The notes: generated by a model not told the origin, from the sequence alone. 64,000 nt of DNA from Candidatus Sphingobacterium stercorigallinarum (GCA_019115805.1 DXCW01000111.1:35966-99965), one strand, 5' to 3'. Shown: positions 34,869 through 44,214, numbered from the stretch's first letter. A program made the numbers and translations.

Positions 34869-35600
34869 ATGAGGATATTAGTTTGTATTAGCCACGTCCC
34901 GGACACGACGTCGAAAATAACATTCACCGATGAAGGTGACGCTTTTAATCCACAAGGCGTCCAGTATGTAATTAATCCGTATGACGAAATCGCCCTGTCC
35001 AAAGCGGTTGATCTGGCTAGCGCTCACAACGGCACAGTCACTGTCATTCATGTTGGGGAAGCAACTGCAGAACCCACCATCCGCAAGGCTTTAGCTATCG
35101 GTGCCACAGACGCGGTAAGGATCAACGCAGCCCCACGAGACGCGTGGTTTGTCGCCAATCAAATTGCATCCTATGCAGAAAAAAATGCGTACGACCTTAT
35201 TCTAACAGGTCAGGAATCGATCGATTTCAACGGCACCCAGGTCGCCGCGTTAATTGGTGAATTGCTTCAACTCCCCTCGATATCCATCGCAAAAAAATTA
35301 GAGATTGAAGGAAGGGAAGCGCTTGTAAGCAGAGAAATCGAGGGAGGAAGCGAACGCCTATCCGTCTCTCTACCCGTAGTCATCGGCACAGCTGAAGGGG
35401 TTGCCGAACCGAAAATCCCCAATATTCGTAACATCATGTCAGCTCGAAGCAAACCTCTCGAAGTTATCGAGCCCATTACAGTTGAAGCACTTGAACACAT
35501 CACTAAATTCGAAACACCAGTCCCTCGAGGAGCAGTAAAGATTGTTCAGGATGTCGATCAATTGGTGGCCCTATTACGGACCGAAGCAAAAGTTATTTAA
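34869..35600 (+). CDS. etfB: electron transfer flavoprotein, beta subunit
   Basis: 243 aa. ETF carries electrons from acyl-CoA dehydrogenases to the respiratory chain. Family features are the N-terminus RILVCISHVPDTTSKITF, VINPYDEIALSKAVDL, the AMP-binding region LTGQESIDFNGTQVAALIGELL and the C-terminal recognition segment near IMSARSKPLEVI. It is followed 20 nt later by etfA and has a consensus promoter. Confidence 0.96.
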   Translation: MRILVCISHVPDTTSKITFTDEGDAFNPQGVQYVINPYDEIALSKAVDLASAHNGTVTVIHVGEATAEPTIRKALAIGATDAVRINAAPRDAWFVANQIASYAEKNAYDLILTGQESIDFNGTQVAALIGELLQLPSISIAKKLEIEGREALVSREIEGGSERLSVSLPVVIGTAEGVAEPKIPNIRNIMSARSKPLEVIEPITVEALEHITKFETPVPRGAVKIVQDVDQLVALLRTEAKVI

Positions 35601-35620
35601 CACAATAAGCAAAAAACGAC

Positions 35621-36598
35621 ATGGCAATATTAGTATACATTGAACATTCAGATGGCAAAATAAAAAAATCGGCGCTGGAAACAATCTCTTATGCAAAAGC
35701 CATTGCAGAGCAAACCGGAGAACAAGTTGTGGCGTTGTCGATCGGCTCGATTGGCGTACAAGAGTTAAAAGCTTTAGGAAACTACGGTGCGTCCAAGGTA
35801 TTAAACGTCACCCAAGATGCGCTCAAACAATTTGCGAATCAAGCATACGCAAACATCATCCAGCAAGCCGTCCGGCAGGAAGACGCAAAAATCGTTGTCC
35901 TTGCTCATTCATTCGCTGGGAAGGGGCTCGCCCCTCGCTTGGCCGCTAAGTTATCTGCCGGTTATGCGAACGGCGCTATGGAGCTCCCTGAGGTTGATGG
36001 CGCGCAGTTGACTGTAAAAGTATCCGCTTTTTCCAACAAAGCCTTTGCTCTCAAATCGATAGATTCCCCTTATAAAGTCATATCCGTTACACCAAACGCA
36101 TTTGAGCCACGACTGATTGATGGTAGTGAAGCCGAAATAGTGGATTTCTCACCTGAACTTTCACCGCAAAATCTCGACGCGGTAATCCAAGAGATTATTC
36201 GGTCAACCGATAAGGTTTCATTACCCGAAGCCGAAATTGTTGTTTCTGCTGGTCGCGGGCTAAAAGGCCCCGAAAATTGGGCAATGATTGAGGAGCTAGC
36301 GGATGCCTTAGGTGCAGCGACCGCTTGTTCAAAACCCGTTTCGGACGCAGGATGGCGTCCACACTCGGAGCACGTGGGACAAACCGGTATTGTCGTCAGT
36401 CCCAACTTGTACATCGCGATCGGTATTTCTGGAGCCATTCAACATCTGGCGGGTGTCAGCAATTCGAAGACCATCGTCGTGATTAATCAGGATCCCGATG
36501 CACCATTCTTTAAAGTCGCAGATTACGGTATTGTAGGGGATGCATTTCAAATCGTCCCCCAACTCACCCAAGCGATTAAGAACTTGAAGCACAACTAA
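35621..36598 (+). CDS. etfA: electron transfer flavoprotein, alpha subunit
   Basis: 325 aa, partner of EtfB. The C-terminal FAD domain shows VSAGRGLKGPENW, GAATACSKPVSDAGWRPHSEHVGQTG and the signature PNLYIAIGISGAIQHLAGVSNSKTIVVINQDPDAPFFKVADYGIVGD. The N-terminal domain is the alpha/beta ETF fold. The operon ends with the terminator at 36619-36658. Confidence 0.97.
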   Translation: MAILVYIEHSDGKIKKSALETISYAKAIAEQTGEQVVALSIGSIGVQELKALGNYGASKVLNVTQDALKQFANQAYANIIQQAVRQEDAKIVVLAHSFAGKGLAPRLAAKLSAGYANGAMELPEVDGAQLTVKVSAFSNKAFALKSIDSPYKVISVTPNAFEPRLIDGSEAEIVDFSPELSPQNLDAVIQEIIRSTDKVSLPEAEIVVSAGRGLKGPENWAMIEELADALGAATACSKPVSDAGWRPHSEHVGQTGIVVSPNLYIAIGISGAIQHLAGVSNSKTIVVINQDPDAPFFKVADYGIVGDAFQIVPQLTQAIKNLKHN

Positions 36599-36618
36599 AA
36601 TACACACACCGAGGAAAC

Positions 36619-36658
36619 AGTGGCCCCATCGAAAAAAAAATTGGGCCACTTTTTTTTT
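36619..36658 (+). terminator. terminator of etfBA
   Basis: AGTGGCCC / GGGCCACT 8-bp stem with a 16-nt A-rich loop, followed by eight T. It is 20 nt after the etfA stop. Confidence 0.9.
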
Positions 36659-36703
36659 GCTTTTAATATTCCCATCTTTGTAATCACGATAAAGTGCAAT
36701 TTC

Positions 36704-37345
36704 ATGAAGAAAATCAAGTTAGATATAGTCGGCCTGTCGTACAGTCAGACGCAATCTGGCGCCTATGCATTAGTGCTTGGCGAGGTGGGGGGAAATCGCC
36801 GCCTTCCGGTGATCATTGGGGGCTTCGAAGCCCAATCCATCGCTGTAGAGATCGAGAAGATGACACCCAGCCGGCCACTGACACATGATTTATTCAAGAC
36901 ATTCGCTGATACATTTGAAATCTCACTCCAAGAAATACTTATTTATAATTTAGTGGACGGCATCTTCTTCGCCAAACTACTCTGCAGTGACGGTGAACAA
37001 ACGATCGAGATTGATGCCCGAACATCAGATGCGGTAGCGCTGGCGGTGCGGTTCGAATGCCCGATCTACACCTACGATTTCATTATGAATACCGCAGGCA
37101 TTGTCATTGAAGGCAACGATTTCGCTTTTTTAGAGAATTTGGAAAACGTCGGAAATTACAAAGCGACTGATGCAGAGAATGACGTAAAGGCACCTTCCGA
37201 TGTAGACTCTGGAAAAAACATGCCTTCCCCCTACGCAACACTCACCATCGAGCAGCTCGAAAAAACCCTTCAGAAAGCCATCGACAACGAGCAGTATGAA
37301 ACGGCGGCTAAAATAAGAGATGAAATAGAAAAACGAAAAATATAA
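36704..37345 (+). CDS. bifunctional nuclease (BFN, DUF151) family protein with UVR motif
   Basis: 213 aa from ATG 36704; the longer frame starts inside the etfA terminator and is rejected. The BFN domain (1-140: IDVVGLSYSQTQSGAYALVLGE, RRLPVIIGGFEAQSIAVEIE, RPLTHDLFKTF, DARTSDAVALAVRFECPIY) is followed by a linker and a UvrB/UvrC motif (TLEQLEKTLQKAIDNEQYETAAKIRDEIEK). BFN proteins have reported RNase/DNase activity in plants; the bacterial role is unsettled. It lies 22 nt before a MFS gene in the same direction. Confidence 0.9.
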   Translation: MKKIKLDIVGLSYSQTQSGAYALVLGEVGGNRRLPVIIGGFEAQSIAVEIEKMTPSRPLTHDLFKTFADTFEISLQEILIYNLVDGIFFAKLLCSDGEQTIEIDARTSDAVALAVRFECPIYTYDFIMNTAGIVIEGNDFAFLENLENVGNYKATDAENDVKAPSDVDSGKNMPSPYATLTIEQLEKTLQKAIDNEQYETAAKIRDEIEKRKI

Positions 37346-37367
37346 TCGCCATTTTAAATGCTGTTTC

Positions 37368-38747
37368 ATGTCTGTTAAACTAAGACTGATCGTTATGAGC
37401 TTCCTGCAATTTTTTGTTTGGGGGGCTTGGTTAATCACCATCGCGAATTATTGGTTCGGTTCGAAAGATTGGGGCGGGACAGAATTCGGCGCGATTTTTT
37501 CGACCATGGGCATCGCTTCTTTGTTCATGCCCACCATCATAGGAATCATCGCCGACAAGTGGATTAATGCCGAAAAACTTTACAGCATACTTCACACCCT
37601 TTATGCGCTTGCACTTATTTATTTAGCACAAGTCGACGATCCCGGCCTCTTTTTTACGATCATTTTACTCAGTATGTGCTGTTACATGCCCACACTTGCC
37701 CTGTCCAACTCGATCGCTTACACCGCGCTTCATCAAGCAGGACATGATTTAATCAAGTCTTTCCCTCCCATACGTGTTTGGGGAACAGTTGGTTTTATCG
37801 TGGCCATGTGGATAACCAACTTAAGTGGCAATAAAGCTACCGAAGGTCAATTTTACATCGCGGCAACAGGTTCGCTCATACTGGCGATCTATTCGCTATT
37901 TAAATTACCCGCTTGTCCACCGCAACGACAAACCGATAAGAAAGCAGGCCTTATTCAAATCATGGGTTTGGAGGCCTTTAAACTATTCGGAAATCTAAAG
38001 ATGGCACTTTTCTTCGTGTTTTCAGTTTTTCTCGGCGCTGCTTTACAACTAACCAATGCCTATGGAGATGTGTTTTTAGATGAGTTTAGATTCTACCCTA
38101 AATATGCGGACTCGTTTGTGGTTCAATATTCAACGATCATCATGTCGATCTCTCAGATCTCTGAAACGCTATTCATACTCGCTATCCCATTTTTCCTGAA
38201 AAAATTTGGTATCAAACAGGTCATGCTAATCGCCATGTTCGCTTGGGTGTTACGATTTGGACTATTCGCCTACGGCAACCCGTCATCAGCCGGACTTTGG
38301 ATGATTATCCTTTCGTGTATCGTGTACGGTATGGCCTTCGACTTCTTCAACATTTCAGGATCCCTATTTGTCGAGACCAATACGGACAATAAAATCAGAT
38401 CCTCTGCCCAAGGTCTATTCATGATGATGACCAATGGCGTGGGCGCTGTGCTAGGTTCATCGATCTCCGGTTGGATGATCGACCGCTATTTCACACTCAC
38501 CTTTACTGACTCGGAGGCATTAGCTACGTATTTGGACACCTCAATCGACAACTCCACGTTTCTTCAGTTTTTGAGTTCGCGGGGAATACAACAATTCGAA
38601 GACGGCCTACTCTCTCAGGTTGTTCGACTTAAAGACTGGCATCACATCTGGTTGACTTTCGCACTTTATACGCTCATTGTAGCAGTATTATTTGCCCTCT
38701 TTTTTCGCCACAAACACAAGCCTTCTGTGCTAATGGAAAAGCTATAA
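37368..38747 (+). CDS. nucleoside:H+ symporter-type MFS transporter (NHS family)
   Basis: 459-aa inner-membrane carrier with about 12 hydrophobic segments. The N-terminus VKLRLIVMSFLQFFVWGAWLITIANYW and the motif SFPPIRVWGTVGFIVAMW resemble NupG/XapB nucleoside permeases; FDFFNISGSLFVETNTDNKIRSSAQGLFMMMTNGVGA is the conserved C-terminal half. Expected to import nucleosides, but some homologues in this phylum have other substrates. Confidence 0.88.
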   Translation: MSVKLRLIVMSFLQFFVWGAWLITIANYWFGSKDWGGTEFGAIFSTMGIASLFMPTIIGIIADKWINAEKLYSILHTLYALALIYLAQVDDPGLFFTIILLSMCCYMPTLALSNSIAYTALHQAGHDLIKSFPPIRVWGTVGFIVAMWITNLSGNKATEGQFYIAATGSLILAIYSLFKLPACPPQRQTDKKAGLIQIMGLEAFKLFGNLKMALFFVFSVFLGAALQLTNAYGDVFLDEFRFYPKYADSFVVQYSTIIMSISQISETLFILAIPFFLKKFGIKQVMLIAMFAWVLRFGLFAYGNPSSAGLWMIILSCIVYGMAFDFFNISGSLFVETNTDNKIRSSAQGLFMMMTNGVGAVLGSSISGWMIDRYFTLTFTDSEALATYLDTSIDNSTFLQFLSSRGIQQFEDGLLSQVVRLKDWHHIWLTFALYTLIVAVLFALFFRHKHKPSVLMEKL

Positions 38748-38829
38748 AACCGATTAAGATCACTGTTTAATTTGGTCAAAGAATTGGCAAAACCCAACAA
38801 TTAATCCTACTTTGCAAGAAAGATATGTC

Positions 38830-39474
38830 ATGAGTGATTTTGTATTAAAAACCGCCAATTTATCATATGCTTATCCAGGAGGATCAACGCTGGTCTTCAA
38901 AGATTTACAACTAAAAAAACAAGAACATACCCTTGTACTGGGTGATTCTGGATCCGGTAAATCGACCCTATTAAATTTGATCGGTGGCTTTTCATACCCT
39001 CACACTGGACAAGTTGAAGTAAACAACCAAGTACTCGATGAACTTAGCGGCACATCATTGGATCGGTACCGCGCACAAAACTTAGGTTTTATCTTTCAAG
39101 AAGCCCATCTACTTCGAAACTTAACAATCAGTGAGAATATACAATTGGCGCAGAGTTTAGCTGGACTTGCCGTTGATCAACCGTCCATCAACGATATACT
39201 TAGAAAATTACAATTGGATAATTTTTCGAGCCGTCGTCCCAACCAGTTGAGTCGTGGCCAGATACAACGTGCAGCAGTCGCTCGAGCTCTAATCAATAAA
39301 CCGACCTTGCTAATTGCCGATGAGCCTACCGCCTCCTTGGACGATAAAAACACATTTCTGGTTATAGATTTGTTAAAGGAGTTAGCAGATCAACAAGGCA
39401 GCACACTACTGATTTCAACACACGACAAGCGTCTGAAGGATCAATTCAACAACAGTTACATTCTAGAAGCCTAA
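38830..39474 (+). CDS. ABC transporter ATP-binding protein, LolD/MacB type
   Basis: 214-aa ATPase with Walker A LGDSGSGKSTLLN, Q loop FIFQEAHLL, signature LSRGQIQRAAVARAL (LSRGQ in place of LSGGQ), Walker B LLIADEPTASLD and the H loop STHD. ATG 38830 is preferred to a TTG six codons earlier; a TACTTTG element overlaps that TTG. The permease follows after 4 nt and a DUF3299-like protein after that; the group forms one operon. The type does not drive classic import but works with MacB/FtsX-like permeases. Confidence 0.92.
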   Translation: MSDFVLKTANLSYAYPGGSTLVFKDLQLKKQEHTLVLGDSGSGKSTLLNLIGGFSYPHTGQVEVNNQVLDELSGTSLDRYRAQNLGFIFQEAHLLRNLTISENIQLAQSLAGLAVDQPSINDILRKLQLDNFSSRRPNQLSRGQIQRAAVARALINKPTLLIADEPTASLDDKNTFLVIDLLKELADQQGSTLLISTHDKRLKDQFNNSYILEA

Positions 39475-39478
39475 AAAG

Positions 39479-40867
39479 ATGAACACACTTCAACTTGTTT
39501 GGAAGAACATTTCTCAACAATGGGCCTCCACCGTATTGAGTATTTTACTCACCGCATTCGGCGTCGCCATCTTGACCAGCCTGTATATCACCAGCGATTC
39601 CTTTGAGAAGCAGATGGATAACAACAGTAAGCAGGTTGACCTGGTTGTTGGTGCCAAAGGCAGCCCATTACAACTTATTTTGAGCACGCTGTATCATGTG
39701 GACAACCCTACCGGCAATATCAAATTAAGCGAAGCCCTTTCGCTTCAGGAAAATCCTTTCATCGAACTCGCTGTTCCTATTTCCTTGGGAGACAATTTTA
39801 AGGGACACCGGATTATCGGAACAGATACCAGTTTCATGGGCCTGTATGATTTAGAGATAGCGGCAGGGGAATTATGGGGAACGGGCTTCGAGGTCGTTAT
39901 TGGCAGTGAAACCGCACGGAAAAACGGGCTCCAACTGGGCGACCATATCCATGGAGCGCACGGTCTATCCGAGGGTGCACATGTGCACGAGGACCATCCC
40001 TTCACTATAGTAGGCATACTTGAACCCTCTGGAACTGTGGTTGACAACCTGTTGTTAACCAATTTGGAAAGTGTTTGGGATATTCACGGGATCCACCACG
40101 ATGACGATCACGACCACGGCCATGATCATGATCATGATCACCCGCATGATATGGGCCAGCTTCACGAGCATGAATCCACCGATCAGCACGTACACCTACA
40201 CGGAGACCATCCCGAAAATCATGACAGCGTAACGGATCAGGAGCAAGTTGAAGAGCTGGTCGCCGAACGACCGGTAGCCGACGTGTTCATAAAAAATATT
40301 GCTGACGATATCGTAAGAGACACAAGTCTGGAGATCACGGCACTGCTCGTCACCTTCAGTTCACCCGCCGCAATCGGGACAATACCACGATTAATTAATC
40401 AATCGACCAACATGCAAGCCGCTTCGCCAGCTTTGGAAACAGCGAGACTGTTTTCATTAATGGGAGTAGGCATTGATTCGTTGGAGATATTGGCTTACAT
40501 CATCATGATTATCGCGGGTCTAAGTGTATTCATCAGCTTATATAACGCATTGAAAGATCGGAAGTACGACTTGGCGATTATGCGCACCTTGGGCGCAAGC
40601 AAGTTTAAACTTTTCACGATGCTGATTGTCGAAGGTTTAGTGATCACGTTAATAGGTGGTTTTATTGGTTTGCTACTTGGACATATTGGTGTGTACCTTA
40701 TCGGACAACAGACCAGTCAGAGCACGGCCATTTTACCAGCCTTTAAATTCTACGGAAAAGAATGGTTAATTTTACTAATCGCTTGTCTGATCGGTATGGT
40801 TTCCGCATTGATTCCAGCCATTAAAGCGTATCGAACAAGCATATCGACAATACTTGGTAATAAATAA
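39479..40867 (+). CDS. MacB/FtsX-type ABC permease with histidine-rich extracytoplasmic stretch
   Basis: 462 aa with the four-helix FtsX topology: one membrane segment at about 15-35, a large extracytoplasmic domain (40-320) and three segments in the last 140 residues (about 335-355, 378-405, 425-450). The extracytoplasmic domain contains, at about residues 200-250, an Asp/His-rich run (HHDDDHDHGHDHDHDHPHD and continuing with more His), some 20 histidines in about 50 residues, a likely Zn/Ni/Cu-binding segment. NVLTR-type contact IMRTLGASKFKLF is the ATPase-coupling region. With the LolD-like ATPase and a DUF3299-like protein it may form a metal-related system. Confidence 0.9.
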   Translation: MNTLQLVWKNISQQWASTVLSILLTAFGVAILTSLYITSDSFEKQMDNNSKQVDLVVGAKGSPLQLILSTLYHVDNPTGNIKLSEALSLQENPFIELAVPISLGDNFKGHRIIGTDTSFMGLYDLEIAAGELWGTGFEVVIGSETARKNGLQLGDHIHGAHGLSEGAHVHEDHPFTIVGILEPSGTVVDNLLLTNLESVWDIHGIHHDDDHDHGHDHDHDHPHDMGQLHEHESTDQHVHLHGDHPENHDSVTDQEQVEELVAERPVADVFIKNIADDIVRDTSLEITALLVTFSSPAAIGTIPRLINQSTNMQAASPALETARLFSLMGVGIDSLEILAYIIMIIAGLSVFISLYNALKDRKYDLAIMRTLGASKFKLFTMLIVEGLVITLIGGFIGLLLGHIGVYLIGQQTSQSTAILPAFKFYGKEWLILLIACLIGMVSALIPAIKAYRTSISTILGNK

Positions 40868-40869
40868 AA

Positions 40870-41352
40870 ATGAGACATTACATCGTTACACTACTCTTAC
40901 TTAGCGGCCTAGTTGGGATCGCTAATGCCCAAATCGGAAATTTCAACGAAGCACAAATTCCCGATCATACACCGATGATGAATAGCACTTGGGAAGCTAT
41001 TGACAAAATGATGTATAAGGTCACCACCGAGGGAAATAAAAAAGTATATACGCCGGCCTATCCAGAGCCTCTTAAGAAATTAGAAAACACTGTGGTTGAA
41101 CTCCCGGGTTATATGGTTCCTCTTAAAAGTGGCCGTCACCACGACACCTATATGCTCTCTGTACTACCGATTACCCAATGTCAGTTTTGTGGAACCAACG
41201 GGATCCCTCCAATGGTCGAGATATTTATGAAAAAGGGAACCGTGAAATTCACTGACGAGCCGATTAAGATCAAAGGAAAAATGGTGTTTAATCCCGAACC
41301 TTTAAAGGGAAATGCAGAAATTCAGATTGTGAACGCGGAGTTAATGAATTAA
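40870..41352 (+). CDS. secreted DUF3299-like protein
   Basis: 160 aa with a signal peptide (1-20, ending GIANAQ). The conserved core is VVELPGYMVPLK followed by TQCQFCGTNGIPPMVEIFM, with a CxxCG pair that could bind a metal or form a redox site; this layout is that of DUF3299. It starts 2 nt after the His-rich permease. Homologues in other bacteria occur beside LolD/MacB-type ABC genes linked to zinc (I recall the Vibrio zrg locus; not checked). Its stop codon overlaps that of convergent rsmE in a shared TTAA. Confidence 0.8.
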   Translation: MRHYIVTLLLLSGLVGIANAQIGNFNEAQIPDHTPMMNSTWEAIDKMMYKVTTEGNKKVYTPAYPEPLKKLENTVVELPGYMVPLKSGRHHDTYMLSVLPITQCQFCGTNGIPPMVEIFMKKGTVKFTDEPIKIKGKMVFNPEPLKGNAEIQIVNAELMN

Positions 41353-42074
41353 CACGAGCGGTTAAGAAGCGCCACTTCTGCACAGGCGAACACCGCTGCA
41401 GTTTCGGTACGTAATCGAGACTCTCCTAAAGAGATCGGAATAAAGCCTGCAGCACGGCAACGCTCAATTTCCCGAGGCGAGAAATCGCCTTCCGGACCGA
41501 TAAGCAATAAATAATTTCCATTCGCCACGAAGCCCTCGCTGATGAAACGTTTGTCGGATTCCGTTTCACAGTGAGCGATGCCCTTGGTAAGACCCGGATC
41601 GTTCTTCACTTGATCTACAAGCACATCCAAGGGGATCATCGGATTCAACTGCGGGACATATGCCTTTAAAGACTGTTTACTTGCCGCTACGACAATTTTA
41701 TTTAATCGGTCGAGCTTTACTTCCTTACGCTCCGAATGATCGCACAGCAGCGGCGTAATTTCATCAATGCCAATTTCGGTCGCCTTTTCCAGAAACCACT
41801 CCACGCGGTCTATATTCTTCGTCGGCGAAACGGCAATATGCAAACGATAGCTCCTTTTCTTATAATCGGATCGATACGAAAGTATCCCCAACTGGGTACG
41901 TTTAGGATGCGCATCTGAAATTTCCGCCTCAAAAAAGCCCCCTATACCGTCAACAAGTGAAACACTATCGCCTACACGCAGTCGAAGTACTCTGATAGCA
42001 TGTTTACTTTCCTCTTCGGAGAGCTGGTAAGTCTTTTGGTCGGACTGAATGTCTGGGGTATAAAACAAGTGCAC
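41349..42074 (-). CDS. rsmE: 16S rRNA (uracil1498-N3)-methyltransferase
   Basis: 241-aa SPOUT-class methylase. Visible are the N-terminal PUA-like part (HAIRVLRLRVGDSVSLVDG), KATEIGIDEITPLLCDHSERKEVKLDRL, and the trefoil-knot SAM site LLIGPEGDFSPREIE with SLGESRLRTETAAVFA. It methylates U1498 of the 16S decoding region. Downstream partner of the CNNM/CBS gene (11 nt apart). Confidence 0.95.
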   Translation of the reverse strand: MHLFYTPDIQSDQKTYQLSEEESKHAIRVLRLRVGDSVSLVDGIGGFFEAEISDAHPKRTQLGILSYRSDYKKRSYRLHIAVSPTKNIDRVEWFLEKATEIGIDEITPLLCDHSERKEVKLDRLNKIVVAASKQSLKAYVPQLNPMIPLDVLVDQVKNDPGLTKGIAHCETESDKRFISEGFVANGNYLLLIGPEGDFSPREIERCRAAGFIPISLGESRLRTETAAVFACAEVALLNRSC

Positions 42075-42085
42075 GGTGCCTCCTT

Positions 42086-43399
42086 CTATTCTATCTCCTC
42101 ATCGGTAGATACTTCTATCAAGTCTAATTTGACGAACTCGATGTTTTGTTGTGTTTTTTTGATGATGGTAAAGCGATAGCCAAGTTCCTCTGTACTGTCT
42201 CCTACATCAGGAATTTTCTCAAATAAATGAGAAACTAAACCCGCCATAGTGTCATAATCCGAGCTTTCCGGAAGTTCCAATGGAAGATAACCGTTGGCGT
42301 CGTGTACGCTCGCTCCTGCGTCCACCATAAATTCATTTTCGGAAATACGCTCGACTAAAGGCGTTTCTTCGTCGTATTCATCCTGAATTTCGCCGACTAA
42401 CTCTTCCACAATATCCTCCAACGTAACCATTCCGGCCGTACCGCCAAACTCATCTAAAACGAATGCGATTTGAATGCGCTTTTGTTGAAACTCAGTCATC
42501 AAATCATTGATTTTCTTCGTCTCGGGAATGAAATACGGCTTACGCATGATATTCCTAAGAATGACCGGCTTTCCTTTCACTACTAACGGAAGAATATCTT
42601 TCGTGTGAACCACCCCGACAATCTGATCTATATTATCATCATATATAGGTATTCTTGAATACCCCTCTTCGGTCACCGTCTGAATAAATTCCTCAGCAGA
42701 ATCTTCGTGGTCTACCGCTACGATCTTGGTCCGAGGGACCATAATGTTTTTTACAATCCGTTCATTGAAATCGAACACGTTTTTTAGCAGCTCATGCTCT
42801 GCATTATTCAGTGCCCCACTTTCCTTCCCTTTCTCTAGAAGGTATTGCAGTTCTTCTGACGAATGGTTTGCCTCGTGCGCGCCTACTTGTATGCCAATGA
42901 GGCGCAACAAGAAATTGGCGAAGCCGTTTAAAACCCAAATCATCGGCCTAAACACATAGTAGAAAAACTGCAGGGGAAGCGCAATCTTCATGGTCGTGGC
43001 GACGGGCTTTTGAATCGCAATTGATTTGGGAGCCAATTCTCCAAACACAATGTGAAGAAAGGTAATGATGCTGAAGGCAAGTACTAAACCTAGATTCGAG
43101 GCTATGGCACTCGTTAACTCCACATGGAATAACCCAAAAAAACGATGGACTACCTCCGTCATGACGGCTTCCCCAACCCATCCTAAAGCGAGGGATGCCA
43201 GTGTAATTCCCAATTGCGTCGCTGCCAAATACCCATCTAAATGATTAATGATATTTTGTGCGATGCGGGCAACTTTACTGCCTGATTTCACCTGCAATTC
43301 GATCTGGGAGGCGCGCACCTTAACGATCGCGAATTCCGCAGCAACGAAGAAGCCGTTAGCGAGCACCAAAAACACGGTCCAAAACAAATCAATTCCCAT
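42086..43399 (-). CDS. CNNM/CBS/CorC-domain membrane protein (hemolysin family, HlyC/CorC-type)
   Basis: 437 aa. The CNNM membrane domain (1-200, about four segments, with ANGFFVAAEFAIVKVR and LGITLASLALGWVGE) is followed by a CBS pair (about 215-335, IMVPRTKIVAVD) and a CorC_HlyC C-terminal domain (345-430, EFMVDAGASVHDANGYL). Family members act in Mg/Co efflux or homeostasis and are often mislabelled hemolysins. In this phylum the related GldE belongs to gliding loci, but no gld genes are near, so the metal role is preferred. Confidence 0.9.
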   Translation of the reverse strand: MGIDLFWTVFLVLANGFFVAAEFAIVKVRASQIELQVKSGSKVARIAQNIINHLDGYLAATQLGITLASLALGWVGEAVMTEVVHRFFGLFHVELTSAIASNLGLVLAFSIITFLHIVFGELAPKSIAIQKPVATTMKIALPLQFFYYVFRPMIWVLNGFANFLLRLIGIQVGAHEANHSSEELQYLLEKGKESGALNNAEHELLKNVFDFNERIVKNIMVPRTKIVAVDHEDSAEEFIQTVTEEGYSRIPIYDDNIDQIVGVVHTKDILPLVVKGKPVILRNIMRKPYFIPETKKINDLMTEFQQKRIQIAFVLDEFGGTAGMVTLEDIVEELVGEIQDEYDEETPLVERISENEFMVDAGASVHDANGYLPLELPESSDYDTMAGLVSHLFEKIPDVGDSTEELGYRFTIIKKTQQNIEFVKLDLIEVSTDEEIE

Positions 43400-43650
43400 A
43401 TCCCAAAGCCTCCTTAGCTCGAAATGTTTTTACCGTAGACGCGGCATTCAGAGAGAATCGTATATAACTAAGCATCCCTGCTTGTCGATCGGAGCCGTTA
43501 CATTGCATTTGATCAAGCAGGGGTGCAGTTGCCTTTCGCGGCAGTGAATTCATGTTTACTTTTGAATTCCACGCTAATGACTCCACGCTAGAATTGGCTA
43601 GCCTATGGAGCGACTGAAGCGCGGATAATCTGGGGGAAGGGTCCATCAAT
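43400..43650. other. gene-free interval with small repeats between CNNM/CBS and ppa genes
   Basis: 251 bp. Inverted repeat CCCTGCTTG (43476-43484) / CAAGCAGGG (43514-43522) with a 29-nt loop, and direct repeats TCCACGCTA at 43568-43576 and 43582-43590, 14 bp apart. A frame of 116 codons spans it on the minus strand but overlaps both flanking genes and shows no recognisable domain. Confidence 0.4.
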
Positions 43651-44196
43651 CTAGTATTTGTTCCTAATTTCCTTATTATATAATTCAACGCTCTCGGTGA
43701 TGATATTCTGCGCGTATGATCGTCCATATAGATTCTCAATGGTTACGTTCTTACCCTCTAGCGTCTTATAGTCTTTAAAAAACCGAACAATCTCTTTCAT
43801 GGTATGAGGAGGCAATTCTGATAAATCATTGATATAATTCACCGACATATCGTTTTTTGCCACCGCGATGATTTTATCATCTTGTTCACCATTATCGATC
43901 ATGTGCATCACACCGATCACTTTCGCCTCTACTAAAGACATCGGATAAACGTCTACTGAGCAGATTACTAAAATATCTAATGGATCTTTATCATCACAAT
44001 ACGTTTGCGGGATAAACCCGTAATTAGCTGGATACATGACCGAGGAAAATAATACGCGATCCAATTTGATCAGTCCGCTGTCCTTGTCAATTTCATACTT
44101 TGCTTTTGAACCTTTAGGGATTTCGATAATGGCATTTACGGAGTTAGGCAAGTCCTCACCAGGAGAAACTTGATGCCATGGATGTTGTGTACTCAT
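43651..44196 (-). CDS. ppa: inorganic pyrophosphatase, family I
   Basis: 181-aa soluble enzyme hydrolysing PPi. Conserved segments: [57 protein letters not shown] (metal-binding Asp cluster) and [20 protein letters not shown]. Normal length for the family. It begins 18 nt after dedA and probably shares its transcript. Confidence 0.97.
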   Translation of the reverse strand: MSTQHPWHQVSPGEDLPNSVNAIIEIPKGSKAKYEIDKDSGLIKLDRVLFSSVMYPANYGFIPQTYCDDKDPLDILVICSVDVYPMSLVEAKVIGVMHMIDNGEQDDKIIAVAKNDMSVNYINDLSELPPHTMKEIVRFFKDYKTLEGKNVTIENLYGRSYAQNIITESVELYNKEIRNKY

Positions 44197-44214
44197 TAAA
44201 TCAATACTGTTTGT

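Noticed and set aside
40096..40200. GATCATGATCATGATCA-type short tandem run, first read as a simple repeat or CRISPR-like element
   Set aside because: It encodes the His/Asp-rich loop of the permease in frame and has no spacer structure.
43389..43739. 116-codon minus-strand frame spanning the gap between the CNNM/CBS and ppa genes
   Set aside because: It overlaps the end of ppa by about 90 nt and the start of the CNNM/CBS gene by about 11 nt, and its translation resembles nothing I know. It remains the only frame covering this gap, so it is not fully excluded.
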